A program made the translations under genes and the position numbers. The notes beneath the pieces are model-generated. The model saw only the letters and a list, made by a program, of their open reading frames with translations. It was not told the origin of the DNA and did no database searches. From Pseudobutyrivibrio sp. MD2005 (lineage in GTDB: Bacteria > Bacillota > Clostridia > Lachnospirales > Lachnospiraceae), in the NCBI RefSeq assembly GCF_000621865.1, contig NZ_KK211359.1:216592-280591 (forward strand): 64,000 nt of DNA, in the 5' to 3' direction. Below are positions 1 through 8,371 of the stretch, piece by piece. The first letter of the stretch is position 1, and the number at the start of each line of letters is the position of its first letter.

Positions 1-2
1 TT

Positions 3-1334
3 GTTGTTGAGCTTAGAAAAGGTGCAGACGCGCAAAATGTCCTTAATCTTCTTTACAAGAAGACACGTCTTGAGGACACTTTTGGTGTCAACATGCTTGC
101 AGTTGCAGATGGCAAGCCGGAAACACTTGGCATTGTTCCAATTATCAAACATCATGTTAATTTCCAGTACGAGCTTTGTACTAGAAAATACACTCATCTT
201 TTAGGCAAGGAGCAGGAGAAAAAGGAAATCCAGGAAGGTTTGATAAAGGCTTGTGATGTTATCGATCTTATCATCGAAATTCTTCGTGGTTCAAAGGATG
301 TTAAGCAGGCTAAGGCTTGTCTTGTTGATGGAATCACAGCTGGTATCAATTTCAAGTCAGCTCAGTCTAAGCGTGATGCGGAACAGCTTCGTTTTACAGA
401 GCGTCAGGCTCAGGCTATTTTAGATATGCGTTTACATCGTCTCATTGGCTTAGAAATTGAAGCTCTTCGTAAGGATTACGATGAGACAATGGACAAAATC
501 GCTCGTTACACCAAAATCCTTTCAAGCCGAGGCGAAATGGCAAAGGTTATTATCAAGGATTTACAGGCTGTAAAAAAGGAATATGCAAGAGAGCGCCGTA
601 CAGTAATTGATAATGTTGAGGAGGCTGTAGTAGAAGAAAAGCCTATTGAAGTTATTGATGTTGCCGTACTAATAGATAGATTTGCTTATGCCCGTGTTGT
701 AGACATGCCTACTTACGAGCGTAACAAAGATGCAGCTGAAGCAGAATCCAAGAAGATTGTTTTATGTAAGAACACCGATAAAATCTGCCTGTTTACAGGA
801 AGTGGTGAGATGCATGCAATCAAGGTGCTTAGCTTACCATTTGGTAAATTTAGAGATAAAGGTCAGCCAATCGATACTGCAGAACGTGGTTCTAAGCTTG
901 ACCTTACAAAAGAGAATTTGATTTTTGCTGATTCTATGGAAAATATCATCAAAAAGAAGCTTCTCTTTGGTACAAAGACTGCCATGATTAAGGTTGTTGA
1001 TGGTAGCGAATTTGATGTTACAAGAAAGGCAATTGCTGCTACAAAGCTTGCCGATGATGATAAAGTGATATGTGTAAAGGTTCTTGAACCTTCAAGCACA
1101 GTTGTTATGCAATCTGCAAAGGATATGTTCCTCAGAATCGAAGGTGACACTATTCCTGAAAAGAAAAAGACTGCAGTAGGTGTTAGAGGAATGAAGCTTG
1201 GTAAAGGTGATGAGCTTACAGACATCTACGTCCTTTCCGAAGGTGAAAATATAGACGTTAAGATTAAAGATAAGACAGTATCCATCGGTAGACTTCATGT
1301 GGCATCTCGTGATACAAAGGGCGTTAAGAAATGA
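3..1334 (+). CDS. parC: DNA topoisomerase IV subunit A-like, 3' part
   Basis: This is the C-terminal 443 codons of a type IIA topoisomerase A subunit, which breaks and rejoins DNA to unlink or relax chromosomes; the 5' end lies before the window. The open frame runs from base 3 without a start, so the in-frame ATG at 93 is internal. The breakage-reunion/coiled-coil part is recognisable (LGIVPIIKHHV, then RQAQAILDMRLHRLIGLE, a signature of GyrA/ParC). A C-terminal domain with short beta repeats follows (KICLFTGSGEMHAIKV, GVRGMKLGKGDELTDI). No clear GyrA box was seen, and the tail is short, which favours ParC or a second GyrA-like subunit over true GyrA. The downstream HAD gene overlaps its stop by four bases (ATGA). 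Confidence 0.85.
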   Translation, partial: VVELRKGADAQNVLNLLYKKTRLEDTFGVNMLAVADGKPETLGIVPIIKHHVNFQYELCTRKYTHLLGKEQEKKEIQEGLIKACDVIDLIIEILRGSKDVKQAKACLVDGITAGINFKSAQSKRDAEQLRFTERQAQAILDMRLHRLIGLEIEALRKDYDETMDKIARYTKILSSRGEMAKVIIKDLQAVKKEYARERRTVIDNVEEAVVEEKPIEVIDVAVLIDRFAYARVVDMPTYERNKDAAEAESKKIVLCKNTDKICLFTGSGEMHAIKVLSLPFGKFRDKGQPIDTAERGSKLDLTKENLIFADSMENIIKKKLLFGTKTAMIKVVDGSEFDVTRKAIAATKLADDDKVICVKVLEPSSTVVMQSAKDMFLRIEGDTIPEKKKTAVGVRGMKLGKGDELTDIYVLSEGENIDVKIKDKTVSIGRLHVASRDTKGVKK

Positions 1335-1984
1335 TAAAGAATGTATATTTTGATTTAGATGGTACACTGGTTGATTCTGCACCAGGTATAATCGATTGTC
1401 TTAAGATTGCAATGGAAAAGTATGGTTATGATATTCCAGATTATGCCACACTTCGTAAATGCGTTGGACCTCCCTTTACCTATTCTTTTCCTAATATTTT
1501 GCATATCAAGGATGAACATTTTCATGATATGGTGGCCACCTATCGTGAATACTATGATGCAAAAGATGGTATGTATAATGCAAAGGTGTATGCAGGCATA
1601 GAAGGTCTTTTATCTGATCTTGTAAAGAGAGGATATTGTTTATTTGTCTGCACATCTAAGCCTGAACCTACAGCTAAAAAGCTTTTGAAGAAGCTTGGAA
1701 TCGATCACTATTTTACAGAAATCTGCGGAGCTACATTCGACGCCAAAATTGATACAAAAGATCAGGTGATTGACCTATGCTTTAGCAGAGCTCCTTGGCA
1801 CAAAAAAGAGGAGACTGTTCTGGTTGGAGACACAAAGTTTGATGCTGCAGGCGCTGTTAAGATGGGAATCGATTGCATCGGAATAACATGGGGCTTTGGC
1901 TCACGATGGGATTTAGAGGATGCAGGAGCAGCTGTAATACTAGACTATCCAGGCGAGGTACTTGATTATATTGAAGCAAATTAA
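1331..1984 (+). CDS. HAD-superfamily phosphatase, phosphoglycolate phosphatase-like
   Basis: A 217-residue HAD hydrolase. Motif I (DLDGTLVDS) is at residues 8-16 with the nucleophile and acid/base Asp. Motif II is the TSKPE region near residue 110. Motif III/IV is LVGDTKFDAAGA near residues 165-177. The alpha-helical cap lies between motifs I and II. This resembles the Gph/PpaX/YjjG type of small-metabolite phosphatase, but the substrate cannot be read from sequence. It is translationally coupled to the topoisomerase gene by an ATGA overlap and overlaps the next gene by 23 bases. Confidence 0.85.
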   Translation: MIKNVYFDLDGTLVDSAPGIIDCLKIAMEKYGYDIPDYATLRKCVGPPFTYSFPNILHIKDEHFHDMVATYREYYDAKDGMYNAKVYAGIEGLLSDLVKRGYCLFVCTSKPEPTAKKLLKKLGIDHYFTEICGATFDAKIDTKDQVIDLCFSRAPWHKKEETVLVGDTKFDAAGAVKMGIDCIGITWGFGSRWDLEDAGAAVILDYPGEVLDYIEAN

Positions 1985-2612
1985 GATAAATAGAATACTA
2001 CAAATTTTATATCCGTTTATAGTTTATTTCTTTGTATATCAGTTTGGAGTTGCCTTTTTAATTGGCATGATAGGACAAAAAGTAGGCAAGCTTACCTGTC
2101 TTTTAATTGCAGGTCTTGTTTGCTTGGTTCCTATGTATCTGATTTACAGGACAATTCCCAAATTGATTCCAGAGAAAATAACTGAGAAAAAACAGATTTA
2201 TAGCTATGTGCTATGGGTTATTTGTGTTGTGGCCCTTGGATTATTACTTAATGTCATTTTAACTCACAGTGGGTTGATTGATATATCGAAAGGCTTTTCT
2301 AGGGCAGAGAGTACTCTAACAGATGGCAGCCTTGTAATAAAGCTGTTATGTAATTGTTTGGTGATTCCAATTCTAGAAGAATTGCTTCTCAGAGGAATTG
2401 TTACCGGGCAGCTTTATCTATGGTACGGTTCGATTATATCAGTATTATTTTCATCAATTTGTTTTGGTATTCTACACAATAATATAGTACAATTCATATA
2501 TGCAGTTGTTGTTGGCATAGCGCTGGGGCTTATGTACATCAAAACAAAGCGTTTGTCGTTGTGTATTGTGGCGCACTGCTTAATTAATTTCATTGTCATT
2601 ATTTTTAGTTGA
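1962..2612 (+). CDS. CPBP-family intramembrane protease
   Basis: A 216-residue polytopic membrane protein with about six hydrophobic segments. The three CPBP (Abi/CAAX protease-like) motifs are present: EELLLRG near residues 131-137, FGILHNN near 169, and HCLIN near 207. This is the glutamate/histidine metal site of Rce1-like intramembrane endopeptidases; bacterial members act in prenyl-protein or peptide processing and bacteriocin immunity, but the substrate here is unknown. The likely start is TTG at 1962, inside the HAD gene, with a GAGG about 4 bases upstream; TTG at 1971 is an alternative. Confidence 0.8.
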   Translation: MIILKQIKINRILQILYPFIVYFFVYQFGVAFLIGMIGQKVGKLTCLLIAGLVCLVPMYLIYRTIPKLIPEKITEKKQIYSYVLWVICVVALGLLLNVILTHSGLIDISKGFSRAESTLTDGSLVIKLLCNCLVIPILEELLLRGIVTGQLYLWYGSIISVLFSSICFGILHNNIVQFIYAVVVGIALGLMYIKTKRLSLCIVAHCLINFIVIIFS

Positions 2613-2629
2613 TCTTACAGGAGGGACTT

Positions 2630-3361
2630 ATGGCACATACAAATGAAGTAATTAAAGAATCAAAGGCAGGTCTAGCTGCTCATATTATAGGAGCGTTGGC
2701 ATTCCTTGCTGTTGGCATTTGCCTCTTGGTATTAGATGCATCTTTCATCGAAAAATTAGTTTATTCTTTTTCAGTTTTAGGAATAGGGATTCTTTTTATT
2801 ATCTTCGGTGTATACTACATGATTAAATATTTCTTTAATCATGAGTTTGTAAGAGTTTCAAATTATGGATTTACCATGGGTGTTATTCTCATGATTATCG
2901 GTTCTGTTATTATTTTCAAGGCAGACCATATCTCATCATTTATTGATGCACTTGTTTGCTTGATTGGCTTTATATTTGGTGCAATTATGCTTCAGCAGTC
3001 ATTTGCACTATTTCATATGCAGAGATTTACATGGTTTATAAGTCTTGTACTTGGCGCTGCAACAATAGCAAGTAGCGTATATCTTCTTATGGAAAATGCT
3101 AAGTTTTTCACAGGTGAGTTCATTAGTGCAGTATATCTTGTTGCAGTTGGTGGCGTTTCACTTTTTTCTTTAATTCTTATGGCACTTGGACTTAATGGAC
3201 ATAAGAAGGACTCTAACAAAATTTACAAACGCAACGTTGAGGATTCTCCACTTGGCTCCCAGGTAGATGATTCTATCTTTGAAGAAGAAAACGATGGTCC
3301 TTATGTTGAAAAGGTAACAATCGAGCCAGATGAAGGTAGCGACGCTCTTTTTGAGGAATAA
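2630..3361 (+). CDS. DUF308-like polytopic membrane protein
   Basis: A 243-residue protein with about six transmembrane helices followed by a charged acidic tail from roughly residue 190, presumably cytosolic. The repeated pairs of short hydrophobic helices with Gly-rich turns (AVGICLLVLD, GIGILFIIFGVYYMI) resemble the DUF308/HdeD family, whose function is poorly defined. The ATG at 2630 is preferred because AGGAGGG lies at 2619-2625; an upstream in-frame TTG (2609) lacks that spacing. It sits 18 bases after the CPBP gene and 5 bases before the next gene, so it is probably co-transcribed with both. Confidence 0.65.
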   Translation: MAHTNEVIKESKAGLAAHIIGALAFLAVGICLLVLDASFIEKLVYSFSVLGIGILFIIFGVYYMIKYFFNHEFVRVSNYGFTMGVILMIIGSVIIFKADHISSFIDALVCLIGFIFGAIMLQQSFALFHMQRFTWFISLVLGAATIASSVYLLMENAKFFTGEFISAVYLVAVGGVSLFSLILMALGLNGHKKDSNKIYKRNVEDSPLGSQVDDSIFEEENDGPYVEKVTIEPDEGSDALFEE

Positions 3362-3366
3362 TTAAA

Positions 3367-4515
3367 GTGGCAAACATTATTGATTATTTACAATGGCGTG
3401 GGGATGTCCCATTTGATATTGATCCGTTTAATGAGGTGGATGCATTAGTTCTTTGTGAGCTGGTGTATGCACCTTTTGATGGTTTAGTGCCAGGTCCTGG
3501 CCTAAAAGAAAAGATTACAATTGAAGAATTGTGCGATAAGTTTTTCGCAAAATATACCAGGGAGGAGCTTGTAGCTAAAAATACTTTTACCAAGTTCGCT
3601 CCTTTTCTGATTCCTGAATTAATTAATTCCAAGCGTTTTGGTGGAACCAAATTATGTGGCTTTGTAAATGAGCTTGACCATGAAAATGTAAGTCAGTTTT
3701 CGGCTTGCACATTTTATTTGAATGATGGCACGATTTTTGTGGCATTTAGAGGTACCGATGACAATCTGGTAGGTTGGAAAGAAGATTACAACATGTGCTA
3801 TTCAGAAGGTACAGGCGGTCAGATTAAAGCGGTGCAATATTTAAATAAGAATTTTGCAAGAACTATGAAAGATATCAGGATAGGAGGTCATTCAAAGGGC
3901 GGTAATTTTGCGGTTTTTGGAAGTGCTTTTTGTAAGCTACATATTAAGGATAGCATTATAGATGTATACAATTTTGATGGTCCGGGATGTATTTCTGATA
4001 TTCTTAAAAAGCCAGATTATAAAATGATTATTGGAAGGGTTCATAAATTTGTCCCTAACGAATCAATCATTGGAATGCTTATGTATACTAATGCTAAGAC
4101 ACTTGTTGTATCTACCAATGCAAAAGGCATCTTACAGCACGATCCAATGACGTGGAATGTGACCAGAAATCGCTTTAACTTGGAGCCAGATGTATGTGAA
4201 TCTTCTAAGGTGATTGATGCCACACTTAAGAAATGGTCACAAGAGGTGGATTATCAATCTAGAGCAATGTTTGGTGATATTTTCTTTTCATGCCTTGCTT
4301 CTAACGGAGCTACTAAGCTTTCACATGTTACATCCAACAAGGCAAAATCACTTGCTTCAATCACTAAAGAGCTTCAAGCATTGGATAGCGAACATCAAGC
4401 TGTAGTGATGGATGTACTTGGCACTTTAGTTGCCATAGGAGGCGATACTATCAAGAATTCTCTGCTTTCTAAGGTGTCCAAAAGTGTAACAGTAAGAAAA
4501 AGAGAGAAAAAATGA
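3367..4515 (+). CDS. DUF2974 (Mbeg1-like) alpha/beta hydrolase
   Basis: A 382-residue protein with a lipase-like alpha/beta-hydrolase core. The nucleophile elbow is GGHSKGGNFAVF near residues 175-186, preceded by FVAFRGTDDNLVGWKEDY, the oxyanion-side strand typical of class-3 lipases and DUF2974. The expected Asp (YNFDGPG) follows. No signal peptide is seen, so it is likely cytosolic. Family members are annotated as lipase-like, but the substrate is not established. The start is GTG at 3367 with GAGGA about 8 bases upstream, inside the end of the preceding gene. Confidence 0.7.
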   Translation: MANIIDYLQWRGDVPFDIDPFNEVDALVLCELVYAPFDGLVPGPGLKEKITIEELCDKFFAKYTREELVAKNTFTKFAPFLIPELINSKRFGGTKLCGFVNELDHENVSQFSACTFYLNDGTIFVAFRGTDDNLVGWKEDYNMCYSEGTGGQIKAVQYLNKNFARTMKDIRIGGHSKGGNFAVFGSAFCKLHIKDSIIDVYNFDGPGCISDILKKPDYKMIIGRVHKFVPNESIIGMLMYTNAKTLVVSTNAKGILQHDPMTWNVTRNRFNLEPDVCESSKVIDATLKKWSQEVDYQSRAMFGDIFFSCLASNGATKLSHVTSNKAKSLASITKELQALDSEHQAVVMDVLGTLVAIGGDTIKNSLLSKVSKSVTVRKREKK

Positions 4516-4530
4516 GATATTAAGAGCTAT

Positions 4531-4595
4531 TAATAGGATTCATCAGGAAATAGAGCGAGTTTTTTGCTTGCAACTATTCTGATAGAATCCTATTA
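4531..4595 (+). terminator. Long hairpin after the DUF2974 gene, overlapping the groESL promoter
   Basis: An 11-bp perfect outer stem (4531-4541 with 4585-4595) continues inward with small bulges (4542-4546 with 4579-4583; 4549-4553 with 4574-4578; 4555-4559 with 4567-4571 including one G-U) to a T-rich loop. It lies 15 bases after the upstream stop and could serve as a terminator, although only CTTTTTG follows it. The groESL -35 and -10 boxes fall in its 3' arm. Confidence 0.5.
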
Positions 4596-4596
4596 T
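4568..4596 (+). promoter_or_regulatory. groESL sigma-A-type promoter
   Basis: The -35 is TTGCAA (4568-4573) and the -10 is TATTAT (4591-4596) with a 17-bp spacer. The predicted transcription start, near 4603, is immediately before the CIRCE operator, as in other HrcA-controlled groE operons. Confidence 0.7.
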
Positions 4597-4607
4597 ACTT
4601 TTTGTAG

Positions 4608-4634
4608 TTAGCACTCGGATTAAATGAGTGCTAA
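4608..4634 (+). promoter_or_regulatory. CIRCE operator (HrcA binding site)
   Basis: A perfect TTAGCACTC-N9-GAGTGCTAA inverted repeat. CIRCE is bound by the HrcA repressor, which keeps chaperone operons low until heat stress. It lies in the 5' leader, 38 bases before the groES start. hrcA itself is not in the window. Confidence 0.97.
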
Positions 4635-4672
4635 CAAATAAATTCGATTATCAATTTAGGAGGTAATATAAA

Positions 4673-4957
4673 ATGAAATTAGTTCCATTAACAGATCGTG
4701 TTGTTTTAAAACAGTGCGAGGCAGAAGAGACAACAAAGTCAGGAATTATTCTTGCATCAGCAGCTCAGGAGAAGCCACAGGAGGCTATCGTAATCGCTGT
4801 TGGTCCAGGCGGGGTTGTAGACGGTAAGGAAATCACAATGCAGGTTAAAGAAGGCCAGAAGGTTATCTATTCAAAATATGCTGGTACAGATGTTAAGCTT
4901 GAGGGCGAAGAGTACATCATCGTTCGTCAGAATGATATTCTTGCAGTAGTAGAATAA
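4673..4957 (+). CDS. groES: Co-chaperonin GroES (10 kDa)
   Basis: GroES is the heptameric lid of the GroEL folding chamber in the cytosol. The 94-residue product has normal length. The Cpn10 signature is at the N-terminus ([12 protein letters not shown]), the mobile loop ([10 protein letters not shown]) is near residues 17-27, and the C-terminal strand is normal ([11 protein letters not shown]). AGGAGG lies at 4660-4665. It is the first gene of a two-gene operon with groL and is controlled by the CIRCE element upstream. Confidence 0.98.
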   Translation: MKLVPLTDRVVLKQCEAEETTKSGIILASAAQEKPQEAIVIAVGPGGVVDGKEITMQVKEGQKVIYSKYAGTDVKLEGEEYIIVRQNDILAVVE

Positions 4958-4977
4958 TTTTATTGGGAAAGAGGTAG

Positions 4978-6618
<1,641 letters not shown>

Positions 6619-6637
6619 AATCTAATACACGCATTTT

Positions 6638-6670
6638 AAGCCTTCGACCACTTTGGCCGAAGGCTTTTTT
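6638..6670 (+). terminator. Intrinsic terminator of groESL
   Basis: A 9-bp stem AAGCCTTCG (6638-6646) with CGAAGGCTT (6658-6666), extended in the loop by CCA/TGG, followed by TTTTTT to 6670. A degenerate mirror copy of this hairpin lies at 7363-7384, at the far end of the large palindrome. Confidence 0.9.
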
Positions 6671-6676
6671 ATATGG

Positions 6677-7349
6677 CAGGCCACAGGCCACCGCCATTTT
6701 ATCCCAAGGCCCTGCCTGCCTTTTATACTTGAGTTGCCCCGGCCCTTATATTCAGACATGTACCACAGTTGACTTGCAAACATTGCAAGAATATTTTGTT
6801 TTTCTAATGGGCAATTTAGACAAGCTTATTTTCATGTGTTTTTTGTAGGCCTGTACAGTTAGAAAAAATGTTTTTCTTTGGCGGACACAATTTATAAAGC
6901 TAATTGTACTTCTTAGACTAGAGGGGGCTTGGTTGATTTTGGAGCGCGCTTAGTAACATAAAAGCAGGTTTTGCAATATATAGGTATTCGCCGCCACGGA
7001 CGGCGGCGAAAGTGCGTAAGCGACAGGACGTCGCATGGAGCACGGTACCTAGATATGCAAAACCTGCTTTGTCATGTTACTTAGCAAGCGTAATATGAAA
7101 CCAAGCCCCCTTAGTCTAAGAAGTACACTAAAAAACTTTCGTGTCCGCCAATTTAAAAACATTTTTTCGAACAGTTCATTCCTCAAAAAACACATGAGCT
7201 ATGTCTAAATTTGTCCCATTGAAAAACTAAAAATATTCGCAAAATTGTTTGCCAGCCAACTGTGGTACATGTCAATACAAGGGCCGGGGCTTTGTAACAT
7301 GGGCGGGCAGGGCCTCAGAAGCTTCGGGGAGGCGGTGGCATGTGGCCTG
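6677..7349 (+). repeat. Large fold-back element A (candidate structured RNA or cruciform)
   Basis: This gene-free stretch is one imperfect palindrome. Supporting arm pairs are 6677-6695 with 7331-7349 (18 of 19), 6755-6771 with 7257-7273 (17 of 17), and 6961-6975 with 7056-7070 (15 of 15), with further partial pairing between. The centre holds two small hairpins: a 9-bp stem 6987-6995/7002-7010 with loop ACGGAC, and 7012-7015/7040-7043 plus 7020-7024/7030-7034, making a three-way junction. The core, about 6782-7247, is shared in reverse orientation with element B at 32151-32761. No plausible ORF is present. A TTGACT-N17-TATTTT box at 6769-6797 could be a + strand promoter. I do not recognise a named family. 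Confidence 0.75.
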
Positions 7350-7362
7350 GGTGGAGAGGGAG

Positions 7363-7384
7363 CCTTCGGGGGAGTGGGCGAAGG
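7363..7384 (+). terminator. Weak terminator-like hairpin closing element A
   Basis: CCTTCG (7363-7368) pairs with CGAAGG (7379-7384), followed by ATTTTG. It is the mirror-image counterpart of the groL terminator hairpin at the other end of the palindrome. It could end a transcript of element A, but the U-run is poor. Confidence 0.35.
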
Positions 7385-7413
7385 ATTTTGAAAACTTTTA
7401 TTTTAGATTTTAG

Positions 7414-7442
7414 TTTAATTTAACGGCTGATTATGGTAGAAT
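7414..7442 (+). promoter_or_regulatory. Putative extended -10 promoter for degV
   Basis: TAGAAT (7437-7442) is preceded by TGG (an extended -10) and, 17 bp upstream, by a weak -35, TTTAAT (7414-7419). It is the only promoter-like sequence seen between element A and degV. Confidence 0.5.
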
Positions 7443-7476
7443 AATCGTCGGTGTTTAAATAATTAAGAGGTGATAT

Positions 7477-8349
7477 ATGAGCAAAGTTGCAATACTTACA
7501 GATAGTAATAGTGGAATTACTCAGGCGCAGTCGAAGGAGCTCGGAATTTTCGTAGTTCCTATGCCTTTTTATATTGATGGTGAGCTTTACTACGAGGATA
7601 TAGATTTAACTCAGGAGCAGTTTTTTGAAAAGCTGACACAGGGCGGAGAGATTACAACTTCGATGCCTATTACTGGTAATCTTATGGATTTGTGGGAGAG
7701 CATACTTAAGGACTATGACGAATTAGTTTATATTCCTATGTCTTCTGGATTATCTTCATCTTGTGCTACTGCAAAGATGCTTTCAGAGGATTACAATGGT
7801 AGAGTTGTAGTTGTTGATAATCAGCGTATTTCTGTTACACAGAAGCTTTCAGCTATGGAAGCTAAGAAGCTTGCAGATATGGGCAAGAGCGCTCAGGAAA
7901 TTTGCGATGCATTAATGGAGATTAAGGATAAGTCTACAATCTACATTACAGTAGATACTTTGGAATACCTTAAGAAGGGTGGCAGACTTACTCCAGCGGT
8001 TGCTGCAATCGGTTCTCTTCTTAAGATTAAGCCAGTTCTTTCAATTTATGGAGAAAAGCTTGATAAGTTTGCTACAGCCCGCACTGTTAAGCAGGCTAAG
8101 CAGATTATGATAGATGCGCTGAAGAAGGATATGAAAAATGTCATTAAGACTGATAATCTTGATGATGTTATCATTTCTATAGCACATACACAAAATCAGG
8201 AAGCAGCGGAAAAGTTTAGAGAAGAACTTTTACAGGAATTCCCAGGTAAAGAAATCTGGATTGATCCGTTATCACTTTCAGTTTCATGTCATATTGGACC
8301 AGGCGCTTTGGCTTGTACAGTGACAAAGAAATTGATTGATATAAATTAA
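7477..8349 (+). CDS. DegV-family fatty-acid-binding protein
   Basis: A 290-residue DegV protein. The family binds a fatty acid between two alpha/beta domains; FakB members present the acid to the kinase FakA so that exogenous fatty acids enter phospholipid synthesis. Visible motifs are TDSNSGIT at residues 8-15, ITTSMPITGN near 58-67, YIPMSSGLSSS near 88-98, and the second-domain LKKGGRL near residue 165. No fakA gene is nearby, so a FakB role is inferred from family only. SD AGAGGTGA precedes the ATG. purA follows 22 bases later. Confidence 0.9.
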   Translation: MSKVAILTDSNSGITQAQSKELGIFVVPMPFYIDGELYYEDIDLTQEQFFEKLTQGGEITTSMPITGNLMDLWESILKDYDELVYIPMSSGLSSSCATAKMLSEDYNGRVVVVDNQRISVTQKLSAMEAKKLADMGKSAQEICDALMEIKDKSTIYITVDTLEYLKKGGRLTPAVAAIGSLLKIKPVLSIYGEKLDKFATARTVKQAKQIMIDALKKDMKNVIKTDNLDDVIISIAHTQNQEAAEKFREELLQEFPGKEIWIDPLSLSVSCHIGPGALACTVTKKLIDIN

Positions 8350-8371
8350 ATATAGTTTTAGGAGGATTGTT

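Noticed and set aside
1-204. Open frame starting at base 1
   Set aside because: It is out of frame with the topoisomerase coding sequence, which runs uninterrupted from base 3 and gives clear GyrA/ParC homology.
6677-7349. Element A as a simple MITE or insertion sequence
   Set aside because: Not excluded, but I saw no target-site duplication, no transposase, and the self-complementarity continues through flanks that differ between the two copies.
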